From the NCBI RefSeq assembly GCF_002243345.2, contig NZ_CP022655.2:5202001-5266000 (forward strand): a stretch of DNA of 64,000 bases, read 5' to 3'. Both the position numbers and the translations under genes were made by a program. Below the pieces are notes generated by a model. That model had not been told where the DNA came from. It was given only the letters and a program-made list of their open reading frames with translations, and searched no databases. This DNA comes from Paenibacillus sp. RUD330. Lineage in GTDB: Bacteria > Bacillota > Bacilli > Paenibacillales > Paenibacillaceae. Positions within the stretch are counted from its first letter, which is position 1; each line of letters begins with the position of its first letter. Shown in pieces: positions 7,391 through 16,888 of this stretch.

Positions 7391-9244
7391 CTAGTATAAT
7401 TCCGGCTGCGAACGGGGGTCAACCGGCTCCTCCGCCTCGTCTTCCTTCGGAGAGCGCAGCTGGCGCAGCGCGAACTCGCGGTACAGCTCATGCGTCTCCA
7501 GCAGCTCCTCATGGGTGCCCCGACCGGTAATGCGTCCCTTGTCCACGAACAGGATCTGGTCGGCGTCCACGACGGTCGACAACCGGTGGGCGATGACGAC
7601 CGTCGTGCGCCCCTCCATCAGATTGCCGAGAGCCTGCTGCACGATCACCTCCGACTGGCTGTCGAGCGCCGAGGTCGCCTCGTCGAGCAGCAGGATGTCC
7701 GGATTGCGCAGCAGAGCCCGCGCGATCCCGATGCGCTGCCGCTGCCCGCCGGACAGCTTGATGCCGCGCTCGCCAACCTCGGTGTCGTATTTTTGCGGCA
7801 GCTCGCTGATGAAGACGTCGGCGTAGGCCAGGCGCGCCGCTCTCTCCAGCTCCTCCGGCTCCGGCGCGCGGTCGATGCCGTACGTCAGATTGTCGCGGAT
7901 CGTGCCGGCCATCAGCGGGCTTTCCTGCGCCACATAGCCGATCCGGCTGCGCCAGCTGGCGAGGGAGTAGTCCGCGAGCGGCACGCCCCCGATCAGCAGC
8001 CTTCCGGCGGTAGGAGCGTAATACCGCTCCAGAAGCGAGAAGAGCGTTGTTTTGCCGCCTCCGCTGGGACCGACGATCGCCGTAACCTGTCCCGGCTGGA
8101 TCGCGAAGTCCATGCCCTGAATGATGGGATCGCTGCCTGCATAGGCGAACGCCAGTCCCTCGGCCGTGACGGGTGCCGACGCGCTGCGGAGCTCCCCGCC
8201 GGCGGCGAAGTCCTCCTCGGTCTCCTCCAGCGTCGCGCTGATCCGCTCCGTCGCTCCCATCGCCTTGTTGAATTGGGAGAAGAAGACCGCGATCTGGCTG
8301 ACCGGCATGATGATCTGCATGAGGTACAGGATGAAGGCGACGAGATCGCCGGCCGTCATCTCGCCTGACGATACGCGCACGCCGCCGTAGCCGATGATGA
8401 TGACGAGCAGCATCATGATCGTGAAGGAGACGGCGGGGCCGATCCACGCTCCGACCTTGCCTTCTCGGACGCCGAGCCGGTACAAGGCGCGGATACCCTT
8501 GAAGCCGTGCTCCAGCTCGCGCCGCTCCGCGCCCGACGCCTTGACGAGGCGGACCTCCGACAGCACGTTGTTGATGCCGCCGGAGAAGGCAGCCGTCTCG
8601 TCCTGCGTTTCCTTGGCGATGCGGTGCATCATCATGCCGAGCGGCACCATGATGCCGGCCAGCACCGGAATCGCGATCAGCAGGATGAGCGTCATGCGCC
8701 AATCCAGCGTCAGCAGCAGGATGAACGCTCCGATCGCCGAGATGATGCTGGTGACGAAGCCGACCAGATGATCGGTGATGAGTCCGCGCACGACGCCTGT
8801 GTCGTTGGTCATGCGGCTGACGGTCTCGCCCGTCTGGTGGCGATCGTAATAAGCGACCGGCAGCGCCATCAGCTTGCGCCACAGCCGCTCGCGCAGGCTC
8901 GCGACGACATGCTGCCCGAGCCGGGCGAGCAGGTAGCTGGAGTACGCTCCGGCCAGCGCTTGGATGACGAAGAATCCGGCCAGCATGACGATATGGCCCG
9001 GCTTCAAGGCGCTCAGGCTGAAGCCGTCGATGAACTGCTTGGTCACCATCGGCACGACGAGGCCTGCCGCCGTGGAAGCCAGGCTCAGCAGCAGCGCGAC
9101 GGCGATCAGCTTTTTGGGCGGCTTGGACGCCATGATGAGCCTGACGAAGGAACGCCAGCCGGCCCGCTTGCCGCCGGCTTGTCCGGCGGATGAAGGGGCA
9201 TCGCCCCGTTCGCGGTAGGATGAGGTTTCGGTTGAAGATGCCAT
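7391..9244 (-). CDS. bmrA: Multidrug ABC exporter BmrA
   Basis: Homodimeric half exporter of 617 residues that pumps hydrophobic drugs out across the membrane. An N-terminal low-complexity leader of about 30 residues precedes six membrane helices. The transmembrane part carries stretches I recall from Bacillus subtilis BmrA (YvcC), such as SGETVSRMTNDT, SGEMTAGDLVAFILYL and MPVSQI. The nucleotide-binding domain has Walker A GPSGGGKTT, signature LSGGQRQRIGIAR, Walker B DILLLDEATSALD and H-loop IAHRLSTVVDADQ. ATG 9244 is preceded by AAAGGGGG. It lies upstream of the orphan response regulator, separated by 176 bases. Confidence 0.93.
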   Translation of the reverse strand: MASSTETSSYRERGDAPSSAGQAGGKRAGWRSFVRLIMASKPPKKLIAVALLLSLASTAAGLVVPMVTKQFIDGFSLSALKPGHIVMLAGFFVIQALAGAYSSYLLARLGQHVVASLRERLWRKLMALPVAYYDRHQTGETVSRMTNDTGVVRGLITDHLVGFVTSIISAIGAFILLLTLDWRMTLILLIAIPVLAGIMVPLGMMMHRIAKETQDETAAFSGGINNVLSEVRLVKASGAERRELEHGFKGIRALYRLGVREGKVGAWIGPAVSFTIMMLLVIIIGYGGVRVSSGEMTAGDLVAFILYLMQIIMPVSQIAVFFSQFNKAMGATERISATLEETEEDFAAGGELRSASAPVTAEGLAFAYAGSDPIIQGMDFAIQPGQVTAIVGPSGGGKTTLFSLLERYYAPTAGRLLIGGVPLADYSLASWRSRIGYVAQESPLMAGTIRDNLTYGIDRAPEPEELERAARLAYADVFISELPQKYDTEVGERGIKLSGGQRQRIGIARALLRNPDILLLDEATSALDSQSEVIVQQALGNLMEGRTTVVIAHRLSTVVDADQILFVDKGRITGRGTHEELLETHELYREFALRQLRSPKEDEAEEPVDPRSQPELY

Positions 9245-9399
9245 GCGTCTGCAGCCCCCTTTCCCTCTTTCCGTCCCGAGGGAATCTGTTTGCTCTTATT
9301 ATAGGTCTCGCTCAAGTGCCATTGCCAGTCGGCTGCCGCCGCGCTCCCGATCCGCAGCGAAGGGACCGCAAAGCCTGGCTGAAGCCTCCCGGGAAGAAC

Positions 9400-9434
9400 A
9401 AAGAGAGGCATGAGAACTTCTCATGCCTCTCTTT
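9400..9434 (-). terminator. Terminator hairpin downstream of the AAA ATPase gene
   Basis: Near-perfect 35-base palindrome with 17-base arms (9400-9416 and 9418-9434). On the minus strand it is followed by a modest T-rich tract. Confidence 0.65.
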
Positions 9435-9499
9435 GGCTCTCCACACGCCTCTTCCCAATGCCCTTAAACCTGTCGCTCCATGAGCGGAAGGATTCGAGC

Positions 9500-10258
9500 C
9501 TATTCCTCCGAGAACAGCTCCTCCAGCATAGGACTCCGGTTGTTCAGGAACTGCCTCGTCACCCGGAAATGCTCCGTCTCCTCCAGCGCGACCTCTTCGA
9601 TGCCGCTCCCGCTGAGCTGATAGATGACTGCGTCCGGATAAGCCATCAGAATCGGCGAATGCGTGGAGATGATGAATTGGGAGCCTTTGCCGACGAGCTC
9701 GTGGATCCGGGCCAGCATCGACAGCTGCCTCGTCGGCGACAGCGCCGCCTCCGGCTCGTCCATCACATACAGTCCTCCGCCGCCGAACCGGTTCATGAAG
9801 GCCGCAAAAAAAGATTCCCCATGCGACTGCTCATGGAGCGAGCGGCCGCCATAGCTGTCGATGATGGAGGGGCCGGAGCCTTCCCGGTCCAGCTCCTCGA
9901 TATTGCTGGCCAGATTGTAATAGCTCTCTGCCCGGAAGAAGAACCCGTCCCGAGGCTTGCGGGTTCCGCGCGCCAGCCTCAAATGCCGGTGAAGCTCCGA
10001 ATGGGAAGCATAGGTGGAGAACGTGAAGTTCAGGCCGCCTCCCTCGGCATTGAAGCCCCATGACACCGCAAGCCCTTCGAGCAGGGTGGATTTGCCCATG
10101 CCGTTCTCCCCGACGATGTACGTCACCTTGGGATGCAGCGTGATCTTGTCCATCTCCCGGATGACCGGGAGCGAGAAGGGATACTCCGCGAAGGAAGGCA
10201 CGCTGTCCCGCAGCAGCTGCGCGCTTCTTAGATAGGCTTCCGGTCGCATTCCGGCCAT
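9500..10258 (-). CDS. AAA-type ATPase of the ABC/SMC fold
   Basis: Soluble P-loop ATPase of 252 residues. Walker A is VGENGMGKSTLLEGLA (about residues 49-64), Walker B is GLYVMDEPEAALSP (about 162-175) and STHSPILMAYPDA gives the H-loop. This is the compact predicted-ATPase type (COG3910-like) found singly in many bacteria; no nuclease or other partner domain is fused. The upstream GH18-like gene ends 43 bases before it on the same strand, so they may be co-transcribed. The start may be ATG 10258 or ATG 10249; the GGGGG ribosome site fits neither spacing perfectly. Cellular role unknown. Confidence 0.8.
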   Translation of the reverse strand: MAGMRPEAYLRSAQLLRDSVPSFAEYPFSLPVIREMDKITLHPKVTYIVGENGMGKSTLLEGLAVSWGFNAEGGGLNFTFSTYASHSELHRHLRLARGTRKPRDGFFFRAESYYNLASNIEELDREGSGPSIIDSYGGRSLHEQSHGESFFAAFMNRFGGGGLYVMDEPEAALSPTRQLSMLARIHELVGKGSQFIISTHSPILMAYPDAVIYQLSGSGIEEVALEETEHFRVTRQFLNNRSPMLEELFSEE

Positions 10259-10301
10259 GTCCCCCTTCTTCTAAGCTGCGGTTGGAGTCGGATCGGCGGC
10301 A

Positions 10302-11585
10302 TCAGCCCTCGGCAGGACCTCTGAGCTTGACCGTCCGTTCCAGAGCCGCCAAGGAATCGGCGTCGACCAGGCCGGGAGCGAGCCGCCACAGCGCGATGCC
10401 CTTGAGGCCGTACCGCTTGGCCAGCCCCGCCGGTCCGGACAGCGACAACGCCGTCTCGCTGTTGAAGTTGATGCCGAGCAGCAGCTTGCTGCGGTCGGTC
10501 TCCTTCAGCGCCAGCCGGATGGCCTCATCCACCTTGGCCAGAGGCTCCGGCTTGCCGCCCTGCCCGTAATCGTATGCCATGATCGCGATCTCGTCGGACA
10601 GCTGCGACAGCGTTTTGTAGTCATAGCCTTTGTAGGAGCCGTTCAGCGGATGCAGCGACAGCGACAGGCCGAGCCCGGCCGCCTTGGAAGCCGTCCGAAG
10701 CTCCTTGACGAACACGTTGAACGACTGCGCGGCCGCCGCCTTGTCTCCGGTCATTCCGAGCCCTTCAAAGTCCAGGTCGATGGATTTGAAGCCTCCCTGC
10801 GAAGCGGTGTCGACGATGCCCTTGACCGTCTCGGCTCTCAGCGAGGAATCCCCGAGCATCTTGGTCAGCTCGCCTTTGGCGTCCCCGGAGAAAACCATGA
10901 ATTCCGTCAGGCCGCCGGCCGCTCCCGCGCCCGCTACGATCGATTCCGGGGTGACGTCGCCGTCGGCTTGGGGCCAGTAGAAGTCTTTGCCCTTGAGCGT
11001 CAGCCTGCCGTCCTCCCCGATCCGGCCCCAGCCGAAGGCGACCGCGTCGAAGCGGCCCAGCTGCTTCACTTGGGAATAGGATCTGATGGCGTAATAGGCT
11101 TTCGTGTACAGCTTCTCCGGGGGAGAAACGATCGATACGGTGCGGGTCGCCCCGTCCCAGCTCACTTGCGCTCCGAACGCGCTGCTGAAAAAGCTCAGCG
11201 GAACGAGGACCGTTCCGCCCTTCTGCACGGGGGCAGCCCCGAGCTGAGCCGCCGCGCCGTCGACCGTCGCCTGCTTGCTGCCTTGGCGCAGCACGACCTT
11301 GCGCGGGCCTTCATCCGTGGTCTTGACGGCCGTAACCGTCTTGCCGGCGGCATTCCACTCGACGGGAATCTGCAGCGCTTCGGCAATGGCCCGGAAAGGA
11401 ACCATCGTCGTTCCGTCCTGGATGATCGGCTGGGCCGGGAAAGTCAGCGGATACCCGTCCAGCAGGATGGTCGCGGACGGAGCCGAGCCGGCCGCGGCAG
11501 CCGTGCCGGCCCCCATGCCGCCGCCGGCCAGAATCGTTGCCGCCAGCACAGCGAGTGCGGGGCGGCGGATAGATGTCAGGATCAT
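10302..11585 (-). CDS. Secreted protein: copper-amine-oxidase-like N-domain plus GH18-like catalytic domain
   Basis: Exported protein of 427 residues. A signal peptide (about residues 1-32, ending at ...GTAAAA) is followed by a copper amine oxidase N-terminal-like domain (about 35-155; LLDGYPLTF, QDGTTMVPFRAIAEAL, VLVPLSFFSSAFG). The C-terminal domain (about 160-415) is GH18-like: KSIDLDFEGLG fits the DxxDxDxE motif in its last part with the catalytic Glu, and EIAIMAYDYG follows. Spore cortex or chitin/peptidoglycan glycosidases of Bacillales often carry such domain pairs. I chose ATG 11585 because AAGGAGG precedes it by ten bases and the signal peptide starts there; an upstream in-frame ATG at 11621 lacks a ribosome site. 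Confidence 0.83.
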   Translation of the reverse strand: MILTSIRRPALAVLAATILAGGGMGAGTAAAAGSAPSATILLDGYPLTFPAQPIIQDGTTMVPFRAIAEALQIPVEWNAAGKTVTAVKTTDEGPRKVVLRQGSKQATVDGAAAQLGAAPVQKGGTVLVPLSFFSSAFGAQVSWDGATRTVSIVSPPEKLYTKAYYAIRSYSQVKQLGRFDAVAFGWGRIGEDGRLTLKGKDFYWPQADGDVTPESIVAGAGAAGGLTEFMVFSGDAKGELTKMLGDSSLRAETVKGIVDTASQGGFKSIDLDFEGLGMTGDKAAAAQSFNVFVKELRTASKAAGLGLSLSLHPLNGSYKGYDYKTLSQLSDEIAIMAYDYGQGGKPEPLAKVDEAIRLALKETDRSKLLLGINFNSETALSLSGPAGLAKRYGLKGIALWRLAPGLVDADSLAALERTVKLRGPAEG

Positions 11586-11920
11586 ATGAAGACAGCCTCC
11601 TTGAATCGAAATCGATGCCATTCGTCGTCTATCAACCGGATATTTCCACTAGAGTAGACGCATTCCAGTCCCGAATGTTTCACCGGGCCGCTCCTTTCCC
11701 TCGTCGCGCCGAGCGGCTGCTCCGGTTTCAAGGGCCTGCTTTTGGAATTTTTGCGGAAGGAAAACAAGGCGAAAACGTCCACGCAAGACGCGCTTCCGAT
11801 TAGGACGGCAAAGCGAAGTATAGTATTCTTAGAAGACAACGCTGCAGCCGCTGCATCGCAGCCCTGCCGTCTCAACAGAGCCGATTTTCCCCTTCTACGA
11901 CAAGGAGGCTTGGTGATTCC
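11586..11920. other. Divergent intergenic region between the GH18-like gene and lhr
   Basis: No gene is supported here. It should hold the promoters of both neighbours; TATAGT near 11818 is a possible lhr -10 but no clear -35 partner is visible. Confidence 0.5.
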
Positions 11921-14900
11921 ATGACGACCCATCGACAGCCCGATCCATCGCTGAATCGGTTCCACCCCGTTCTCGCGCACTGGTTCGCGGGCTCTTTCGG
12001 CAGCCCTACCGACATCCAGCGCCGGGCATGGGCATCCATCGGAGAGGGAGAGCATACGCTGCTGGCCGCTCCGACCGGCTCCGGCAAGACGCTGGCCGCC
12101 CTGCTGCCCTGCCTGGACCTGGTGCTCCGCTCCAAGGAAGAGACGGGCGAAAGCCTGGACGGCAGCATGCCGCCGGCCGGAGTCCGGGTCATCTACGTCA
12201 CGCCGCTCAAGGCGCTGAACAATGACATCTACGACCATGTCGCCGGATTCGTCGAGGAGATCGGGCGGCAGCATGAACAATGGCTTGCCCCTGAGCACCC
12301 TGCCGGGTATGACCAGGCATCACAAAGAATTACTTGCGCAGTCCGGACCGGCGATACGCCTGCCTCCAAGCGAGCCGCCATGCTGCGCAAGCCGCCCGAC
12401 GTGCTGGTCACTACCCCCGAATCGCTCTACATCCTGCTCGGCTCGGCCAAGGGAAGAACGATGCTGCGGACGACCCGCCAAGTCATCGTCGACGAGATCC
12501 ACGATCTGGCGGCGGACAAGCGCGGCTCCCATCTCTCCTTGACGCTGGAGCGGCTCGAGGCTTGGTGCGGCCGTCCGCTGCAGCGCATCGGCCTGTCGGC
12601 GACCGTAAGGCCGATGGAGAGCGTCGCCCGCTTTCTCGGGGGATGGTCTCCCGAAGCAGGCGGCGAGACGGAGGCTTCAGATTCAGCCGCCCCTCTTCTC
12701 TCGTCCGACGGCGACGGAGACGGTCCGGCCCATCCGCTCGGTTATCTCCCCCGCCCCGTGGCCATCGTGGAGAGCGCGATGCCCAAAACGATGCAGGTGT
12801 CGGTCACGATGCCCGACCACAGCCGGCTGCACCGGACCCGGGAATCCGTCTGGTTCCCGATCATGGACCGGCTGCTCCAGCTCATGGAAGGGAGCCGCTC
12901 GACGCTTGTCTTCGTGAACAGCCGCAGGCTGGCCGAACGGCTCTGCCTGCGGATGAACGACTATACCGGCCGCGAGATGTGCCGCGCCCATCACGGGAGC
13001 ATGGACCGGTCGCGGCGGCTCGAGGTCGAGCGTCTGCTGAAGGCGGGCGAGCTGAGCTGCATCGTCGCCACCTCGTCGCTGGAGCTCGGCATCGACGTCG
13101 GCCACGTCGACCTCGTCATCCAGATCGACTCGCCCTTGTCCGCCGCCGCCGGCATCCAGCGGATCGGCCGCGCCGGACACGGAGTCGGCGAGGCGAGCCG
13201 CGGCGTCATCCTCTCCCGCCAGCGCGGCGCGCTGCCCGAAATCGCGGTGCTCAGCCGCATGATCGCGGAGCGCGACATCGAGCCGATCGAGATTCCGCGC
13301 GACGCGCTTGACGTGCTGTCGCAGCAGGCAGTCGCCATGGCTTCCGGCGGCGAGTGGACCGTGGAGGCCATGCACCGCTTGATCGCGGGAAGCGACAGCT
13401 ATCAAGCCTTCCCGCGCGGCAGGCTGGAATCGATGCTGGCGGTGCTGGCCGGCTTCTATCCGTTTTCCCGGCCGCTGCTGGAGTGGGACCGGGGCTCCGG
13501 CACGGTAGGACCTCGCAGCAACAGCTCCATGGCAGCGGTCACGGGAGCGGGCACGATCCCGCAGAGCAGCGCTTATCCCGTCCACCATGCCGACAGCCGC
13601 GCCCATATCGGCGAGCTGGACGAGGAGTTCGTCCAGGAGAGCCGGGTCGGAGACGTGTTCCAGCTCGGCACGAATTCCTGGATGATCCGGCAGATCAGCA
13701 AGGATCGCGTGTATGTGGCCGAGACGTCGAACAGCTTCAGCGAGATCCCGTTCTGGCGCAACGAAGCCGGCTCCCGCTCCTATCTGCTTGGCCGGAAGGT
13801 GGCGGAGCTGTGGACGGAGCTGCTGGAGAGGCTGGAGCAGGGAGATGAAGAGGCTCTCCAGGCGGGGAATCGCAACGATCGCCGGCCCGGGCGTCCTCCC
13901 GAGGCGGCCCTGGCCGCGATGGACGGCCTTGAAGAGGGCTCCTCCCTGCCGGACGAGCCCGTCCATCCCGGAGACGAACCCGTCATCGCCGAGCTCCGGG
14001 AGCGCAGCGGCATGGATGACCGCTCCGCGCGGCAGCTGGCCGCTCTCGTCCGCGCCCAGGCCGCCTCCGGCGTCAGGCCGACCCGCAGTCGGATCGCCAT
14101 CGAGGTGTACAAGGATATTTCGAACCAGACCCACATCGTCATCCACAATGCCTGGGGACGCCGCGTGAACCGGACGTGGCAGCTCGCCATCGAGCGCAGA
14201 TTCGAGGAAGCGCTGCCCTATCGCCTGTACGGCAACGCCAAGGACAACGGAATCGAGTTCGTGCTGCCGGAATGGGAGCCCTCCTGGCTCCAGGCCGTCC
14301 ACTCCGTCTCCTCGGACAACCTGCCGGAGCTGCTGCTGGCGGCCATTCCCGGCTCCCCGCTGCTTGCCGTCGCCTTCCGGCGCATCGCCGAGACGTCGCT
14401 GCTGCTGTCCCGAAGCTTCACCCGCACGCCGATGTGGCAGATGAGGCTGCGCAGCGAGGAGCTGCTGCGCGCCGCCCTTCCCTATGGAGATCGCTTCCCC
14501 TATCTTGCCGAGGCGATGCGGGAGTGCATGAACGTCTACCTCGACCTCGGGCGGCTCCGAGAGCTGCTGCGGGAAATCGAGAGCGGCGGCATCGTGCTTG
14601 AGGTGGTGCATACATCCCGCCCGTCGCCGCTCGCCTCCCAGTTCGCGGCGGATTACGTCAACATGCGCATCTACGAGGGCGACGGCCTGGACGGCGCCGT
14701 CCGCGCCCAGCTGCTGCAGATGAGCCGCGAGCTCGCCGGCGAGCTGTTCGGCGCCGAGGCTCTGCGCGGCGCGGTCGCTCCCGAGGTGCTGGAGGCGGAG
14801 CGCGAGCGGCTCGGGCGGCTGGCCGGAGGCGTTCGCAGCGAGGACGATCTGTACCGGCTGCTCAAGCTGCGGGGCGATCTGGAGCCGGAAGAGCTGCTGC

Positions 14901-16762
14901 GGCTGGCATCGTCCGCCGTCGGCTCGGACGAGCCCGGCTTCGCCGAGCCTGACGGCCGGGCCGAGGCGGATGGCTGGCTGACCGCGCTGCGGCGCCAGGG
15001 ACGAGTCGCCGCCTACATGCCCGGCGGCCCGGCCGCGGAGCGTCTCGTTTGCGCGGACGAGGCCGGCGTGTATGCGGCTTTTCCGGAAGACCAGGACTCC
15101 GTGTCGTTCATTATCGAGCGGTACATCTCCCATCTTCTATCCTTCACGGAGCAAGAGCTGGCGGAACGCTACCCGGCTCTCGGCGCCGACGGGTCCGCCA
15201 GGCTGGTCTCCCGTCTGCTGGAGGCCGACCGGATCCAGGCGGCCCCGTTCGCGGAGAAGGGAGAGCGCCTGTATGCCTCGAGCCTGATCGCGGCGCGGGT
15301 CGTCCGGCTATCCGTCCAGCATGCGCGCAGCCGCAGCGAGGCGGCCGACGCCGTCCGCTGGTGCGGCCAGATGGCGCTCCGCCAGCACGCGCTGCAGGGC
15401 AGCCAGCTGCGGGGCGAGCACGGCTTGCTGCAGGTGCTGCAGTCGCTGCAAGGCTTCTACTTCCCGCTGTCGCACTGGGAAAGCTTCATTCTGCCTTCGC
15501 GCCTCGCCGCCTACCGGCCCGAGGAGCTCGACCTGCTCTGCGCCTCCGGCGAGGTGCTTTGGCTCGGACGCAAGGAGCCGGGGGAAAAGGAAGGCAAAAT
15601 CGCCTTTTTCCTGCGTGATTCCCGGGAGCTGTATGCGCCTTATTTGCCCCGGGACGACGGCGGCTCCGCCCATCCCGCCCTGCTTCAGGCGCTCAAGGCC
15701 GGCGGCGCTTCCTTCCTGACCCGGATCGCACGCGATGTCGGCCTGCCTCCTTCGGAGGCGCAGGAGCAGCTGCTCGAGCTGGTCTGGGAAGGACTGGTGT
15801 CGAACGACCAGTTCGCGCCGCTCAGGGCCGTCTCCTCCGCCAAGCCCCGCTCGCCCAAGGGCCGGCCTGGCGCCTGGGGGGGCTCCGGTCTCGGCCGCTG
15901 GTTCTGGACCGGCTCGCTGGAGGGCAATGCAGGCGCCGGTCCGGCCGAACGCCCGGCTGCGGCCGATGGATCCGCACCGGGCGGCTCGCCATCAGCCGCC
16001 GCGGCATCCGCCCGCCAAGGCGCTGCCGGAACCGCTGCCCCTCCAGTCGCCTCCCGTTCAGATTCCGGGACATCCAGCCATGAGGCGGTTCACCCTCCTG
16101 CCGCAGCTGCCGGCCGGCAGCTCGCCTATCCGGCCGAGGATTCGCCCGCGCTGCGCTGGATCAACCATTTGCTGGAGTCGTACGGGATCCTCTCGCGAGA
16201 TCTGGTCGCCGCCGTCTCTCCCTTCTCCTGGGACGAGCTGCTGCCGCTGCTGAAACGTCTGGAGGAATGGGGCGTGCTCGTCCGCGGGTTCCTGATCGCC
16301 GGCATGCCGTCCATGCAATTCGCGACGCGCGAAATGGCCGAGGCGGTCCGCCATCCTCTGCCGCAGGACACGGCACGCAGCCTGACCGTCCTGTCGGCGG
16401 CGGATCCCGCCAACCCGTTCGGACTGGTCGCCGACTGGCCGCAGGAGGGGAAGGGCGTCTTCGCCCGGAAGCCCGGCAACTACCTCGTCCTGGAGAACGG
16501 CCGCTGGCTGTACTGGATCGAGAACAACGCGCGCAAGATCCATCCGCTGTCGGCTTCGGAGGGAGATCAGGCGAGAGAGGCGGAGGTTCTGCAGGAAATC
16601 CTGCGCACGATCGCCATCCGCCAAGGCCTCTCGCGCGTCATCGTCGAGCAGTGGAACGGAAGCCCCGTCGACGATACTCGGGGAGCCGGCCTGCTCCGGG
16701 ATCTGGGAGCCGAGAAGGACCGCCACCGCTTCGTATTATGGAAGAGCCAGCTGAAGGCATGA
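11921..16762 (+). CDS. lhr: ATP-dependent helicase Lhr, full-length form
   Basis: Large superfamily 2 DNA helicase of 1613 residues, a 3'-5' translocase implicated in DNA repair. Motif I APTGSGKT is near residue 50, motif II DEIHDL near 190, and motif VI QRIGRAGHG near 412. A winged helix and the Lhr-core region follow (to about 870), then a long C-terminal region of the kind seen in bacterial full-length Lhr. A Pro/Ala/Gly/Ser-rich linker at about 1332-1403 separates the last winged-helix block, LRWINHLLESYGILSRDLVA onward. ATG 11921 follows AAGGAGG by 12 bases. It stands alone on the plus strand. Confidence 0.93.
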   Translation: MTTHRQPDPSLNRFHPVLAHWFAGSFGSPTDIQRRAWASIGEGEHTLLAAPTGSGKTLAALLPCLDLVLRSKEETGESLDGSMPPAGVRVIYVTPLKALNNDIYDHVAGFVEEIGRQHEQWLAPEHPAGYDQASQRITCAVRTGDTPASKRAAMLRKPPDVLVTTPESLYILLGSAKGRTMLRTTRQVIVDEIHDLAADKRGSHLSLTLERLEAWCGRPLQRIGLSATVRPMESVARFLGGWSPEAGGETEASDSAAPLLSSDGDGDGPAHPLGYLPRPVAIVESAMPKTMQVSVTMPDHSRLHRTRESVWFPIMDRLLQLMEGSRSTLVFVNSRRLAERLCLRMNDYTGREMCRAHHGSMDRSRRLEVERLLKAGELSCIVATSSLELGIDVGHVDLVIQIDSPLSAAAGIQRIGRAGHGVGEASRGVILSRQRGALPEIAVLSRMIAERDIEPIEIPRDALDVLSQQAVAMASGGEWTVEAMHRLIAGSDSYQAFPRGRLESMLAVLAGFYPFSRPLLEWDRGSGTVGPRSNSSMAAVTGAGTIPQSSAYPVHHADSRAHIGELDEEFVQESRVGDVFQLGTNSWMIRQISKDRVYVAETSNSFSEIPFWRNEAGSRSYLLGRKVAELWTELLERLEQGDEEALQAGNRNDRRPGRPPEAALAAMDGLEEGSSLPDEPVHPGDEPVIAELRERSGMDDRSARQLAALVRAQAASGVRPTRSRIAIEVYKDISNQTHIVIHNAWGRRVNRTWQLAIERRFEEALPYRLYGNAKDNGIEFVLPEWEPSWLQAVHSVSSDNLPELLLAAIPGSPLLAVAFRRIAETSLLLSRSFTRTPMWQMRLRSEELLRAALPYGDRFPYLAEAMRECMNVYLDLGRLRELLREIESGGIVLEVVHTSRPSPLASQFAADYVNMRIYEGDGLDGAVRAQLLQMSRELAGELFGAEALRGAVAPEVLEAERERLGRLAGGVRSEDDLYRLLKLRGDLEPEELLRLASSAVGSDEPGFAEPDGRAEADGWLTALRRQGRVAAYMPGGPAAERLVCADEAGVYAAFPEDQDSVSFIIERYISHLLSFTEQELAERYPALGADGSARLVSRLLEADRIQAAPFAEKGERLYASSLIAARVVRLSVQHARSRSEAADAVRWCGQMALRQHALQGSQLRGEHGLLQVLQSLQGFYFPLSHWESFILPSRLAAYRPEELDLLCASGEVLWLGRKEPGEKEGKIAFFLRDSRELYAPYLPRDDGGSAHPALLQALKAGGASFLTRIARDVGLPPSEAQEQLLELVWEGLVSNDQFAPLRAVSSAKPRSPKGRPGAWGGSGLGRWFWTGSLEGNAGAGPAERPAAADGSAPGGSPSAAAASARQGAAGTAAPPVASRSDSGTSSHEAVHPPAAAAGRQLAYPAEDSPALRWINHLLESYGILSRDLVAAVSPFSWDELLPLLKRLEEWGVLVRGFLIAGMPSMQFATREMAEAVRHPLPQDTARSLTVLSAADPANPFGLVADWPQEGKGVFARKPGNYLVLENGRWLYWIENNARKIHPLSASEGDQAREAEVLQEILRTIAIRQGLSRVIVEQWNGSPVDDTRGAGLLRDLGAEKDRHRFVLWKSQLKA

Positions 16763-16888
16763 ACGGCCCTTGAGAGGCCTAAAAAAAGATCTTTTCCCAT
16801 ATCGTTCCATGTGATAGAATGAGAACAAACGTTCGAATTCAACGTTGCCTCAGGCTTAAAGCCGGCGCGGGCGGAGGAGGATCCTTCC

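Noticed and set aside
12683-15133. 816-codon open frame on the minus strand
   Set aside because: Antisense to lhr; rich in His, Arg and Ala as expected for a shadow frame.
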